From the NCBI GenBank assembly GCA_003508835.1, contig PUFA01000655.1:57446-121445 (forward strand): a stretch of DNA of 64,000 nucleotides. Reading direction: 5' to 3'. Made by a program: the position numbers and the translations under genes. Shown piece after piece: positions 1 through 12,310 of this stretch. The notes below the pieces were generated by a model that worked only from the letters and a program-made list of their open reading frames with translations, was not told the DNA's origin and made no database searches. Position 1 is the stretch's first letter. Every line of letters begins with the position of its first letter. Source of the DNA: Eonycteris spelaea (lineage: Eukaryota > Chordata > Mammalia > Chiroptera > Pteropodidae).

Positions 1-1171
1 TTAATAACTTTCGAAAACAGGCACTAACTAATTCATGCTGGTAGTCCAAGTCCTCCCATCAAACTTCATTAGGTGAGCAGCCTGAGTTCAAAGGTATACT
101 CAGGATAAAGAGGAAAACTCAAGTCTAGAGAAAATCTGGAGGAGGGGTAAGAATTGTGAACAAAACCCTACAGTATGAACTTAAAAGTTTGCAGTCAGGA
201 AAAGAGGGTAAAACTAGAGGACCTGGTTAAGTGAATCAAAAAATAAAGGTTTCAGTTGCATAAAAGGCCAAGTCTGAGTTCAGATTTTTTAGTGTAATAT
301 GCATAAATACTTGCTGCTATTTATACATACAAATATTTGCCTTTACTTGAGATTTAGTGGGACTCTGCCTGGGGCAAGATTTTTTAATAGTAATAATAAA
401 AATATTTAATAGTACTTAGAGCAAAGCATGTGTGGTCATGATGTTTTAAAGGAGAGAAAGAAAAGGTAATTTTGAACATCTGTACTACATTTCCACATGA
501 TAAAACCACCCCACTCCAAAATTATTCTGGAGTTTGGTGGTGCTGGAGGTGGGGCGCAGTATAGCAGTTCACGTAAAGAAATGTTTATTTAAAAAACAGA
601 AAAGGAGACTCAAAGGCCATTTGGGGAAAGCGGGGATGACAACCTTTATTGTAAAATAAAACTGCCAATTAATAGTGAAAGTCCGGTAGTCAAAAAGGGA
701 AGTTTATGTGTCTTCTTGGATCCACAATTATTACTCTATAAATACTCCTGAGAATCAAAAGTCTTTTATTTTCACGAAATCTCAACTTTCCCAAGTGGTA
801 TCTCAGATCAAAACACCACTCCCAACCCCTTCCTTAGATATCTTTTCCAGGGCCTTCCTCAGCCCTACATTTTCTGAGAGGGGAGGAGGAAGGGAGGGTA
901 GTGGAAGGCAGCTTTTCTTGCAATCTCTCCCCACCCCCACTTCTCTCTCTCTCACACACACACATCCCACACCTCTGTTTTCTTTTAAATCTCAAACCCC
1001 CACCTCTCCTCAGCACATCTGTTTCCTAGTTCAATCCCCTGTAGTCAGTTTTTGGGTCAAGAAGTATCATGATCTGGGCTTCCCTTCCTCAATAAAACAG
1101 AGTTTCGAGCAACTAGGGCTGGGAATCACTGTTTTTGCCATAGCCGCAACAAGGATGTGTCAATCACTCTA

Positions 1172-1390
1172 CACCAGCAGTTCACAACCTGGGTGACTTT
1201 GTCCCCCATGGGATATTTTGAAATGTCTGAAGACATTTTTGGTTGTCACAAGCGGGGAAAGGAAAAAAAGTACTACTTGCTTCTAGTGCATGAAGGCCTA
1301 GGATGATACTGAACATCCTACAAGGCAGAGGACAGCTCCCACTACAAAGAATTATCCCGCCCCAAATGTCAACAGTTCCGAGACTGACAA
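1172..1390 (+). mobile_element. MER5A-type hAT-Charlie DNA transposon
   Basis: The stretch starts cagcagttcacaacctggg, carries acatttttggttgtcaca and continues to ggacagctcccac and gaattatcccgcccc. This is the body of MER5A, a short non-autonomous hAT-Charlie element common to placental mammals. It has no coding capacity. Copies of this age are fixed and inactive. Confidence 0.85.
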
Positions 1391-2112
1391 GGGCACCAGA
1401 AGAGATCTGACCACTTTAGGGGATGAAGAAAGGGCAGAGGGTGGTGGGAGGACTTTCTCAGTTGTCAGGCCTTGGAGTTGCTTGATTAAGAACACTTTCC
1501 ATAGGAAAGCCTCGCAACCCTATGACACCAACAATTACTACAGGTAAATACCTTTTACATGACTTGTATGTACAGTATATAAACATGGACAGTTTCTTTT
1601 TCTGGCCATTTTCTTCAAAGCAGCTGCAGATTTTTAAAGCACTAAACATGTAGGCTTAAAAAGAAATGAACATGGGTATTAAAAAAAAAAAAAAGAGGAG
1701 GAGGAAGAGTTGGAAGCCTGTTTTTAATTGTCAAGAATTCCTAAATCTTTTGGAGTTTTAATGGTAATCTCCATTTCTCTGGTACAACACAGGTTAGTGA
1801 ATACTACACACATAGTCTCTTTTTAATCCACATAGGTTACTTTCCTAATACCCATTACCCCTGACAGAGCTGCAGCCTTTTGTAATAACTGGCGATACTC
1901 AATGTGCTGTGACCCCGGAGATTAAAATCATGGGCCTAAACACTGTAAAAGAAAAATGGGCAGAAATGGCAAAAATATATATTGTCTCTTCTTTTAAAAA
2001 AAATTCAAAAGCTATATGGCAAAGTAGTAGGATCTGACACTCTAAATATAATTAATTGTACATAGGGTTTTTATCAAACATCTAGATTCAAAAAACTATT
2101 TCTTATTATCTA

Positions 2113-2343
2113 AATCAGGAGTCACCACTCTTTTTCTTAAAGGGCCAAGCAGTAAATATTTTAGACTTTGAAGGCCACAAGGCAAAATAGAGGATATTAT
2201 ATCAGTACTTATATAACCATTTCAAATGTAACCATTTAAAAAGGTAAAAACCACTCTTAGCTCCCAAGGCATTAGGGAAAAAAAAAAAAAAACAGATGGT
2301 AGGCCACATTTGGCCCACAGGCTATAATTTGCCAACTCTTGAT
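2113..2343 (+). mobile_element. hAT-type DNA transposon fragment (kidney-bean 'aaagggccaagcagtaaatatttt' family)
   Basis: The start reads ttctta aagggccaagc...taaatattttagactttg and the end reads ggccacatttggcccacagg...tttgccaactcttg. This is the characteristic pair of ends of an old non-autonomous hAT element seen throughout mammals. I am not sure of its exact MER name. Two relatives occur at 53990-54115 and 62297-62527. An A15 run interrupts it near 2277. Confidence 0.7.
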
Positions 2344-3385
2344 CTAAATGAGTAGTAAGCCTTTATAATTTTAACTCTTAAGTCTCATTCATTTTTCTTT
2401 CTTTTTCCTTTTTCCACAAACTACTCATGTATAATTATATTTTTCCTTTAGTAAGGAGGGTTGAATTCGTTCTTTATATCCAACTGCTTTAAATGCAACA
2501 ATGTTATATACGAATGCCGGTAACCATAAGCCACTCTTAGAAATCACCAAGCAACCATTCACATTGCCTTATTTAACACACTAACCAAAACATTCAAGAT
2601 CCCTTCAACCTATACGCCATACTGGAAACACAAACAAAGCTGCCTCTTTCCCATCCAAGCCATGGTGGGTAGAAAAGTAGATTTTGCTTTACCAAATTTT
2701 AGACAATTAGAAAAGTAATGAAATGAAAAGAGTAATGAAAAACTTTTAGTAGGTTTTAAACACAATTTCAATGTCTCGCAATTCACATAGAAAGAAACTG
2801 AAAATACCCAACAAAAACTCGATAAAATGTAAACTCAGCATTTCTTTGAGGTAATGAGGTAAGATGAAGAAAAAAAAATAGAAAAAGAAGGCTAACTTTG
2901 ACTAGAAGAAATGGGGAAAGTCCACTCTAATGCCACCCATTTTTCCTTGTACTCCGCTCACAAAGATGCATTTATTCCCTAGGAATTTATGGAGGGCCAA
3001 ATGTGCCGTGTCATTCTTTGCACTTTAAGCAAGGACTTTCATTTTCACAAGCCACAAATGGACTGAGGAGACCTGGCCGATGCTGCCTTCTACATGGCAC
3101 TGTTCAACATTTTCACTGCATGTTGACCTCATATATTTACAGTCCTCAACTCAATAGGCCCTGATAAGATGTGGCAAGAAAAAAAATCATCTGAACTGTT
3201 TTGTACTTTTTCCTTTTTGGCATTTACAGAAAAAATATCCCTGAGCAAGAAGTCAGCAGACCATAATTCTGATCCCTGGTTTAAATCCCTGGCAGTATTC
3301 AAGGAGTGGTTAGGAACAGGTACCTGGGACCAACAGTCCCAATGTGACTCCTAGAGCAATGACCACATGCTCTGAACACCTGGAT

Positions 3386-3645
3386 CAGACACATCACTGC
3401 TCTGGGCCTCAGCTTCCTCATCTGAAAGGCAGGAAACCACCTCTCATCCTAGAGTATCGTTGGAAGTATTAAATGGCACTCCCAGGAAAATGACTATCCA
3501 GACTAACATTACTGAGTGCTCAGTATATGTTATATGTCCTCACTGTTTAATTTCTCTGAGCCTCAGTTTCCTCATAGGGTTACTGGCAGCATTAGAGGAA
3601 ATCATTCAAATAGCACGTGTTCTATAAAATACAAAGCCTCCTTCA
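3386..3645 (+). mobile_element. MIR SINE fragments
   Basis: Two adjacent pieces contain the MIR core: gggcctcagcttcctcatctgaaa near 3405, and gagcctcagtttcctcatag near 3558 followed by a gcacgtgttctataaaa tail. MIR is an ancient tRNA-derived mammalian SINE. The pieces may be two insertions or one broken copy. Confidence 0.65.
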
Positions 3646-4147
3646 CATGAAAGGTATTAATTAATGTTCCCACCCAAGATGCAGGCGCTTAGTATAACCT
3701 AATCATCTCAACTTCCCATTGCTGCAACTTATAAAACACACTGAAGTATCCACAATACGGTTGTTTGCCGGGATGTCTGACTACTGAGATTTTTTTTTGT
3801 GGTGCACTGTTTTACCAAATGATGATGACAATAAATTAGGTCAGTTACCAAATGAAAATTTTTCAAAGAGCAGTCATACCCAAGGTGTGACTGCAGGACA
3901 AGGTGATAAGGAAAATAATCAGACTCTCCCAGCATCACCCCTGACATTCTTTCCATCCCTGGTGCCTGCCTCATACCCCTCTTCCCTGTCACTTTCTTTT
4001 CCCAGTCAGTTCCAAAATACTGTGAGCCTAATGGCTCCCTGTTACTATAAAAAGGAACCAATTACACTCATTAAAATCAACATGGGGTAAAACCTGAACC
4101 ATTTCAACTTAGCATTGAGTGTTCAAACTTTAAAAAACATTAAAATT

Positions 4148-4843
4148 TAAAGATAAGGGGCGATGCTCCTCATGCTGCACTCTGCTCTGCTTGCCTCACA
4201 CGCCACCGGCGCCTGCCACAGCCGCCATCCAGCAGCAGGTAGGAAAACGGTGCTAGAGAATACCAAAGGCTCTGACAAGTACCTGAAGGAAGCAGGAGTA
4301 GGAATGACTCTGTGGAAAATAGGTGCCACAGCTAACTCGGATTGTGTCATCACTACTGATGGCAAAAAACTCACCATAAAAACTGAGAGCACGTTGAAAA
4401 CAACATAGTTTTCATGTAACCTGAGAGAAAAGTTTCAAGAAACTACAGCTGATGGCAGAAAAACTCAGATTTGTCTGAAACTTTATAAATGATGCATTGG
4501 TTCAATGTTAGGAATGGGATGGAAAGGAAAGCACAGTAACAAGAGAATTGGAAGATGGGAATTAGTGGTGGAATGTGTCATTAACAATGTTGCCTGTACT
4601 TAGTAAAAATTCCATCATCCTTCTGGACAGGAATGTTATAAGGATAAACAAGTTCAGTTCAATGAGCAAATTTCCACATTGCTTTTTTTTTCATTATTAT
4701 GTTCGATTCTCTTTTACCACAAACATTTTACATGCAACCATTTCCGAGTGTTTAATTAGGACCATCTCTTTGGTTAGTAAATAAATGTGTTTATGCTAAA
4801 AAACATAATAATACTAAAAAATAAAGATAAGGCAAGTGATGCT
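4148..4843 (+). pseudogene. FABP5P: processed pseudogene of FABP5 (epidermal fatty-acid-binding protein)
   Basis: This is a reverse-transcribed FABP5 mRNA. The parent encodes a 15-kDa cytosolic lipid chaperone of about 135 residues. Recognisable frame pieces are SDKYLKEAGVGM, DGKKLTIKTESTLKTT (to 4405), EKFQETTADGRKTQ (about 4425-4470) and a VVECVINNV stretch near 4567. They are broken by stops at 4406 and beyond and by frameshifts; the start region is scrambled. The 3' UTR resembles the parent and includes ataaatg near 4780, followed by an A-rich tail. There are no introns. Flanking repeats taaagataagg at 4148 and 4822 (extended imperfectly to gatgct) mark the target-site duplication. It is antisense to ERC2 and is not a working gene. 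Confidence 0.92.
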
Positions 4844-5299
4844 AAATAAAAATGAATACATTTCTTAAACCATCAGAAGGTGAGTAAAAATTATGAAATC
4901 CTGCTTTTGGATGCATTGTTAACCAGAGTCCAGAGAGAATGCTTTTCTCTTACGATGCTTCATTGGCATCCATCCTGCACAGAGTGCTTGGAGAAAATGA
5001 AACCAGAATAAACCAAATCTAAATCAAATTGGCATCCATCAATGAAAATTCCATGTAATCTTAAAAGATATATCATATTCAAAATTAAATGCTTACTCAG
5101 AAAAGAGGCATGAAGGAGAAGTATACAGTTCCTAGGGTCTCCTCTTAATAATAGGAATAAGTGGCAAGGCAGCCTTTAGAAGGAACACACAAACTGAGGG
5201 CTTGGTGATCACAAATGATCAGGTGTGTGTGTGAAAACAACAACAAAAGAAAAGTCACCAACAGCCAGAAATGCCTTATGCACTTGGGGAGAACTTAAT

Positions 5300-5990
5300 A
5301 ATCATTTCCTCAGTCATATTCTCAGCCTGGCTAGACAGCTCCACCAGTATTTTATCAAACTCAACATATCCAAAGTCTTTCCTCAACCCTAGTACCTCCT
5401 GCTGATGGCTTCCCTGCCCACTGTCCCCCACATCCATGCCCACAGCAACCGTCTGCTCCTTGCAGCTCCCAGCACACCGTTGCTGACTGTCAAGGTTCTA
5501 CATGCAGGTAGAGAGGACCTTTTCCTTCAGCTTCTATGGCCACCACCGAGATTCAGATTCTTGGTCACCTGAACAATCACAGTATCCTTCTAACTTATCT
5601 TTATGCCTTTAGTCCCTTCCTGTACAATCTACTACTAATTATCACTAACAATCTTTTCTGATCATGCCATTCTCCAGGGCAAATTCCTTCACAGGCTGCC
5701 CAGCGCCTACACAGTAAAGGCCAATCCCCTCTGTCACATGCTCAGGGCCCTCTGTGACCTGACCTCAAACCATCTATCCAGTTTTATTTACTTTTCCTCC
5801 TGACAGGTGAAGTTTCAGCTGCTCCAAACTCACTGTGTCCCAAACCCACCATAGTTCCCACCTCTAAGTCTTGGCTCAGTCATCTCTTTTCCAATTGTAC
5901 TTTTCCATCACCCCTGTGTGTTGAAATTCTTTGACTTTGAGACAAGCTCAGTCATCAGCTCCCCTTCCTCTAAGCTGCACAGAATTTAAG
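5300..5990 (+). mobile_element. L2 LINE fragment
   Basis: The sequence reads like the distal part of L2, with aaactcaacatatccaaag, tcaaaccatctatcc and C/T-rich spacing. It ends near ctgcacagaatttaag before a MIR. L2 is an ancient, inactive CR1-related LINE of mammals. The copy is heavily diverged. Confidence 0.6.
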
Positions 5991-6039
5991 TGCCATTTGT
6001 GGTCCTCTGGATGCACCATCCCAAAAAACAGTAGTGTGC

Positions 6040-6230
6040 AGTGGTACCAAGTATATTCTCTAGAGCCCAAACTCCCATTGTTGTGATCTTGGTTCTAGCA
6101 CTTGCTGTGAGTGACTGAGAACAATTCCTTATCTCTTTGTGCTTCAGTTTCCTTATCTCTTCATGAGGATGATAACAGCAATATTTACTTAGTACAGTAA
6201 CTGAGCACAGAATAAGCCTCAACAGCTGTG
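6040..6230 (+). mobile_element. MIR SINE
   Basis: MIR body: tctagagcccaaactcc, ttctagcacttgctgtgagtg, tgcttcagtttccttatc and a tail ending ctgagcacagaataagcctca. The order and orientation match plus-strand MIR. Confidence 0.75.
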
Positions 6231-8018
6231 ACCTGTTTCTCTTATTGACCATCTGAATCCCTGAACAAGACCACAAACTTACCAAGGGTACTCACACAGC
6301 ATCCTGCACATGGATGTTCAACATGTGTCCAACAATGTCCAACATACTTTGAAAAAAATGAAAGAAAACTTCCAGTTAAAGTTATCCTCAAAGTTACTGC
6401 TCCACTCCCAACATAGAGCAATAGTAAGCATAAAAGAACATGGCGATTGTATAATCATCATGAACTTTTCCAACACTGGCGAAAAAAACCACATAGCATT
6501 TCTCAAGGTATTTTTTAACTATTTTTTCATTCCTTCAAATACTTATTGAGCACATGCAGGCAATATTTGAGACCTAGGAATATTGATGGAATGTACTAAT
6601 CAGGTAAGAAACATAATTAAAATAGGGTGAAATTGTTAGGTTCTATAATATATTTATAAAAAACAACTCTTAAAAGGGAAATATGTAAACTGCTTATGTG
6701 GTCACGAGTGTTTAGGAATATTTTCTGTGATAAAATTTGTTGGTAGAAAAAGAATGTGTTGAATCTGTAGAGTCAGCACAATCATGGCTCAACCAGCAAA
6801 ACTGGAGACAAGCATGTGTTTAAAGAGAAAGAAGCTATATGTTTTTAGAGGAGGGACTAAGGTGGAGTTTAGAAGTGGAGGTTTGAGCCATCTGTAAAAG
6901 GTTTATAAGCTCAAAAACTTGCCTTGGTGATCTCCCACTGGCCTGACAACCTGGATAAATAAATGAGAACATCGAGAATTCATGTCCTCTTCCTCCCTGC
7001 TTCCCATTCCCCTACCCCTTACACATAGCATGGAAGGAAGCCCAAGCCCAGGCTCCTGGGGCTTTACTTGTCCCAGGTTAATAGCAATTTTGGCCTCTGA
7101 TGACTTGAGTGCTCTTCTGCCCTTGCTACCAAAGAAAGGCAAGCTGACTAAAGAGGGAAGCATAAGAAATCAACAGGCATGGCAGCAGAACATCTTACAG
7201 TGCAGTGAGTCCGAAGACTCCTGACTCTCTTCTAAGGACCAGCCAAGACTATATTAAGGAGAGCGAATACAGAAGGATCCTCATACATAAACCCATTTTT
7301 TATTTAAAGAGATCAGTAGTATTTTGGGTACTTGATTACCAAAACCTTTGCATGGAACAATATGTTCTTTCAGGAAAAAACTAGAGAATGAGGTAAACTA
7401 TTACTACATCAAACAATGTCTTATCAAATTAACCTGTATCTGAAAGCATCAGACAACACTAGTGAGTAATGCTGCATTTAGCCAGCACTTCAGCTCCCAT
7501 TAGCACATCAGTTGTAGTTCTTGGGCAATCGTTTTGGTATTCCAAATAAGTTGAGATCATAATCTTTCTGATGTTGTTTCCTTCCAGGCAAAGAAGTAGT
7601 TTCACCCTCAGCTTTTTCCAGACCACAGAAAGACAAGACACTAAAGTAACCCAACCCTCCCCACGTGCAACTCCTGCCAACTCGAAATCTCCCGAAACAA
7701 TAGGCTAAACAAGGCCAGTATTCCACGAGATAGGGTTTAACATGAGGTGGGGTTTATAAAAATGGGGTTTGTTTTGCCTATAAATGAATCATAAAACCAC
7801 TAGCACTCCATTCCGCAGCATTACACCACCTAGCCCCAACAGGGTTGAACTGTGCAAAATGAAAAAGAAATCAAGAACACACTGACCTTAAAACTTCAAG
7901 CATTCTAAATCCTGTTTTAGAGTAATTTAAATTAACAGAGGCCAGGCAACTTCCTTACTCAAACTGGGTTATTCTTACTGGTGTGATACCAAAAGCAGTC
8001 AGCTACATTTTAAAACAC

Positions 8019-8019
<1 letters not shown>

Positions 8020-8067
<48 letters not shown>
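8020..8067. repeat. (CA)24 microsatellite
   Basis: About 48 bp of uninterrupted CA. In the ERC2 pre-mRNA (minus strand) it becomes a (UG)24 tract about 3.8 kb downstream of the exon donor. Perfect repeats of this length are usually polymorphic. Confidence 0.97.
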
Positions 8068-8069
<2 letters not shown>

Positions 8070-8544
8070 GATAGAAGAACATTCTAAAACTCAGTAGAGA
8101 ATATGGAAATAGCTTACAAAAAATTTTCCCTTCTACAATAACTGACGGAGAAAATTACCCAGTTATTTGACCATGGGAAACAACTATTTGTATATTATTA
8201 GATATTTTTCAGGTCACAAATTAAAAGCACAATTTTTATGTTCCAGAATAGCATTTTTCCAAAGGGTTTTACAAAGGACCCCAGCACAACAAAGAAAAGC
8301 AAGTAAAATACATTTGAGGAGTCTGCCTTTCCTGGTCCCCATCTTGGAAATGACTGATATATATTTGCACACTCAAGAGTCTGAGGGGTCCTGCAGTAAC
8401 TCTAAGGAATCTAGCATTATCTCAAGTTCATTTGGTCCTACAGCCCTTTTTCTTTTATAACACATATCGACACTCCTCAAAATGGCTGTTCTGTGGAGCG
8501 CACTTTGGGAAAGATTCTTCTAGAAAAGGGATAGAATGAAAAGG

Positions 8545-9100
8545 TCTAATAGCTGAGACTCTGGAGTCACCCTGATTTGAATACCAGTGTCACCACTTGT
8601 TAGTGGTGAAACTTCAGGCAAGCGTCTTTGTCATTTGTCCCTCAGTTACCCCAGGTAAAATGGGCAAAACAACACTGTTAGGCATGGGTCTTTGCATATA
8701 ACTGGAACAGGCCTCTGAGAGCATCACATGACAGGTTCCTTTTTGTCATTCAGATCTCAGTTCAGAATGTCACCCCCTCAAAGAGGACTTCCCTGACCAC
8801 CCAATATAAAGTTGGCCCCATCCAAGTCACCAGTTCCTCATCCTCTTCTTTACTTCATGATACTTCTGTTTAAGTATTAAATTGTTGTCTGTTTCACCCC
8901 AGTAACATACAAGCACCAAGATGTCAAACGTTATCAGTTATCATTGCTCTATTCTAAAACAGATCCTCAATAAATATTCATTCAATGGATAGATGAATAG
9001 ATGAATAAATGAAGTGTCTGTGAGAATTCAATCAACATAAAGCATTCTTTATAATGCCTGACACATAAGAAGCAATCCAGATGCTGTTACAAAAACTTTT
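8545..9100 (+). mobile_element. MIR with an L2 fragment between its halves
   Basis: The MIR left part (gactctggagtcaccctgat, cttcaggcaagcgtc, gtaaaatgggc) runs from 8545 to about 8690. L2 3' sequence follows (ttccctgaccaccc, then ctcaataaatattcattcaat) to about 9005. A MIR-like tail (gtgagaattcaatc, ataatgcctgacacataag) then resumes to about 9100. The simplest reading is an L2 insertion into a MIR; adjacent independent copies are also possible. Confidence 0.6.
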
Positions 9101-10082
9101 GATGAATGATTAAGTAATTAATGCACTCATAACTCTTATACTATAATTCTTACACTCATAATTCTTGCCTCTTTTTGTTGTCTTGTATAAACATTTTATG
9201 GCATTTATTTAGAGGTGTGTAGGTAAATAGGCTTTCAGGGATAGGGCGGGGCAACAGGAGAGTGTGAGTAGGCCCTGAAAGTAGTATTTTGCTGATGTCC
9301 ATGGTGTAAATACTCCCATCAATTTCAAGCTACCAATGGTTTAAAGCAGGTTCACAAAATTCCTAAAACTATAACAAATGACTCTCACAAGCCACTACAA
9401 TCCTTCTCTTGGGAAAGGTTCTTTAAGACCTCGAAGTCTTATTTGTTGAGTTCAAGTTTAAATGACATTTTTACATAAAGACATCTTTCCCAAATTCTCC
9501 CTTCTTGATAAGCCAAGATAAGGGCTATCCACTGATGCTCAAGGAGAATAGTTGGATGTGCAGGGCTGCATTTTCTGTACTACTCTCTGTGGGCTCTGAG
9601 GCTTATGTTTAAAGCTCTACACATGATCTATATCCATACCAGACCAGTGTGGGGACCAACTAATCTCACAAGTTAAATTATATTTAGATTCATTTAAATA
9701 GAGGCATCCACATAACAGAACCAAGGCACCATCTATTAAGTGCCACCAATGAGCAGAATCTAATAACAGAAGAGGAGTAATTCTACTCTGACCACAAGAT
9801 CCCAACATAGAGTGAAGGTCAATGCTGCAGATGGAGGTCTCTCTGGCATTACAGCCTTGTTATACATGCAACATGACCCACTGTTACCCAAAATAAAGAA
9901 TCCGCTTTTTTCAACTACAGCAATCTATCAACCAGAGTTTTGAGATAACAACCAATATTTCAAACTCTACAGTCACTCTACATTCAAGTGATAACATGCC
10001 AATAATTATTGCTTCTCTTCTGTAAACTAAATGGAAAGTCTATGGAATAAAGCAGAAAGAGATTAGTTTCTGCTTCACTGTA

Positions 10083-10645
10083 TTGGCTATCTATTTCTGT
10101 GTAACGAATTACCCTAAATTTCAGCAGCTTAAAACAACACACATGTATAATCTCAACGTTTCAGTGGATCAAGACACTAGGCATAACTTAGCTCAGTCCT
10201 CTGTTTCATAGTCCCTCACAAAGCTGCAATCAAGGTGTCAGCTCAGGGCCTGTCATCTCATCTGAAGGTTTGAATGGGGAAGGATCCACTTCCAAGCTAA
10301 GCAGCTATTGGCAGTTTTCAGTTCTGTGTGAGTGAGGGTCTCACTTCCTCACTGGGTGTTGTCTGGAAGAGGACCTCATTTCCTTACCACATGGACCTCT
10401 CCCACATGACAGATTGCTTCATCAAAGCATGCAATTGGTGAAGGCAATAGAATTTTCTAACATAATAGAAGTATTGACTTATATAACCTAATCATAGGAA
10501 TGTCATTGGCATCCCATTACCTTGACTATATTCTGTTGTTTAGAAGTAAATGGTTCAGCTTATACTCAAGGGAAAGGGATTCTACAAGGGCATGAATTCT
10601 AAGAGCCAGAGATCATTGAGGCCATATTAGAATACAGATGGGAAG
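10083..10645 (+). mobile_element. old retroelement 3' end, family A (copy 1)
   Basis: The stretch contains tgtgtaacgaattacccta, cagcagcttaaaacaacac, aaagctgcaatcaaggtgtc and, near the end, caagggcatgaattctaag...ccatattagaata. This is a widespread mammalian repeat that I recognise but cannot name with certainty (probably an L1 or LTR 3' portion). A second copy lies at 58700-59235 in the same orientation. Confidence 0.6.
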
Positions 10646-11829
10646 ATCAAGCCCAAAAATAAAAAAAACCTCTTTAAGCATCTCACTATGAAATCTAGCT
10701 ATGTAGTTTCCTAATCATGTTGCTCAGGTCACATGAAAACAAAACAAGGGAGAGTGAGCAGGGAGGCACGAAGTCTGAAGACACAAAATTGTGTTCAAAT
10801 GTTCCGGGCAAATACAATCTACATCATAGAAAACTCCTGGACACATCTGCATTAGTTAAGTCCCAACATGGAAGCAATTCTCCTGAACAACAAAACAAGT
10901 GATTCACAAGAAGGGATGCCCATTGAAGCAGGTATATAATGTGAAGAAATCTAATTTGGTCTGAAAACAAATATCTTTTGGAATTTTTATGTATCACTGT
11001 AGCATGTTTTGAAGATATATACTTACATTTTATTGCTTCTTATTTTTTGTGAGATCTGTGTCTCCCACAGCATTTTGCCTATATGGTACTTTTGAGATCC
11101 ACATCCACCATAATGGCAAGAAACTACTGTAAAAATTTCAAACATTGGTTGTCACCCATATTTTTTTCTAATCTCTATCCAACCACATATTCTCAGATAT
11201 ATGAGAATCCCAACATTCAATGGTGATGGCAGGCCAGAAGCTGCCTCTGAAGGACTTCAAATGATTTAATCCACTAGGTACAAAACACATACTCAGAAAC
11301 CCTAGACACTCTGTCCTAGCTGAATCTAAATGTAGACAAGGATTATCTTAAACCTAAATGTTCAAAACTGGTCTACACATTTTACCATTCTTTCCAGAAA
11401 TACCCATATTCATTACTTTCTGCAAATTCCGCCCCCAATTCAGCTATAAAAAAAATTTAAGTTCATTGTTTTACTAATCACCTATTCATTTTTGATAAGC
11501 ACCTAAAACTTAAACAGTACTGTATTTAAAAGGTCCTGAAACAATGACCATCTGTAGGAAAGCAATCGTAAACCATCTTAGAACTGACATGTGCTGCACA
11601 CGCTTGGATCCTGAATACGTGTTAAATAATAACGGAACATATGTGTAGTGAGGCAAGAAAAAAATTGAATGCAAAATTACAGTTCAAAGGTGATAAGCAG
11701 ACAGGAAAGTTAAAAAAAAGACAACAAAGGGAATTTCCTTAAGGCCTTAAGGATCTTCCAATCTGTGAAAATAACTTGATAACAAATTTTAACTGGTAAA
11801 ATATGGCTTCAGGGCAACAGAGTGAATGT

Positions 11830-11838
11830 CCTTACCTC
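11830..11838 (-). promoter_or_regulatory. 5' splice site of the ERC2 exon
   Basis: The exon ends in GAG and is followed on the minus strand by gtaagg (11835-11830), close to the ideal U1-pairing donor. Translation past it runs VRTFTLLP, which is unrelated to the family, so the exon ends here. The next ERC2 residues expected from memory (ELHRR...) are not in the window. Confidence 0.93.
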
Positions 11839-12252
11839 TCTAAGATGGATGTTTTCCTTCTCTTTCTGGTCTAAAATCACTTCTAAGTGGCTGACTTGAG
11901 ACTCAGCCTCTGCCATCCGTCGCGTCCGTTCATTGTCATCCTCAAGACTTTTGGACGGCAAGCCTTTACTTTGCAACATCTCAAGAAGCTTTTTAATTGA
12001 CTCGTCTCGAGCATTGAGAGTCTGTTTCTGCGTCTCAATTCTCAGCTCCATTTCCTCCAAGGTTTTCCTCAATAGGAACAGCTCTTTAGCCTGTCTGTCA
12101 TGCTCAGCTTGCAGCCGCCGGAAGTTCTCCTCAGTCAGCTCAATAGTGAAATGCTCAGCTCCTCGGTTGCCACTCTCTTGCTGCAGGAGGTGGTTGAGGT
12201 CTCTCTGCGTTCGTAGCTCATCCTGAAGGGCCTGGATTGTCAACTGCAGGTG
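11836..12252 (-). CDS. ERC2: ERC2 (CAST/ELKS2) internal coding exon
   Basis: This exon encodes part of the N-terminal half of ERC2, a coiled-coil scaffold of the presynaptic active zone. The family is known to bind RIM, liprin-alpha, Bassoon/Piccolo and Munc13. The 139 codons run from HLQLTIQALQ to KENIHLRE with no stop, in phase 0 at both ends. The peptide is rich in Leu, Glu, Gln and Arg with coiled-coil heptads (for example TLEEMELRIETQ). It corresponds to roughly residues 220-358 of a protein of about 957 residues, counted from memory. ERC2 is chosen over ERC1 because the exon reads HLQLTIQ and QQESGNRGAEHF, where ERC1, as I recall it, has HMQMTIQ and a different linker. The acceptor is catcacag before CAC and the donor is GAG/gtaagg. 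The first in-frame TTG at 12243 is internal, not a start. GC content is clearly higher than in the flanks. No other reference ERC2 exon was recognised here. Confidence 0.96.
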
Positions 12253-12310
12253 CTGTGATGAGAAAGACAGAGCAGGAGAGGAGAAAGAAGGGGAAAAGTC
12301 AATGGAAACG
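12253..12310 (-). promoter_or_regulatory. 3' splice site of the ERC2 exon
   Basis: On the minus strand the exon is preceded by a long C/T-rich tract that ends in tttctcatcacag, with AG at 12254-12253. A ttgac element puts a possible branch-point A near 12299, about 47 nt from the exon. This is a strong constitutive-type acceptor. The branch point is inferred from the motif alone. Confidence 0.88.

Larger units (their letters stand above)
1..11829 (-). other. ERC2: ERC2 intron downstream of the exon (partial)
   Basis: This intron continues beyond the left edge of the window. It holds MER5A, MIR, L2, a hAT element, the FABP5 pseudogene and a CA microsatellite, all listed separately. Stretches 1-1171, 1391-2112, 2344-3385, 4844-5299, 6231-8019, 9101-10082 and 10646-11829 show no gene and no repeat that I can name. 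There is a C/T-rich tract at 840-1010 and a weak L2-like fragment near 6525-6600. The open frames in these stretches are short and resemble nothing known. Confidence 0.85.

Noticed and set aside
708..1196. 162-codon plus-strand frame
   Set aside because: Runs through a C/T-rich tract and into MER5A. Composition (Ser, Thr, Pro) follows the base bias and there is no recognisable domain.
4163..4408. Functional small FABP-like protein of 81 codons
   Set aside because: The frame covers only the middle of FABP5, the true start is lost, and stops and frameshifts follow. Flanking repeats and retained 3' UTR show a processed pseudogene.
1..11800. Next ERC2 exon (ELHRRSQ... in the reference)
   Set aside because: I searched by eye for the minus-strand coding of this segment and did not see it. 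It must lie beyond the left edge, or was missed.
11933..12226. Plus-strand open frame of 97 codons over the ERC2 exon
   Set aside because: It is the antisense shadow of the exon: Ser/Arg/Cys-rich, no family resemblance, and the minus frame matches ERC2.
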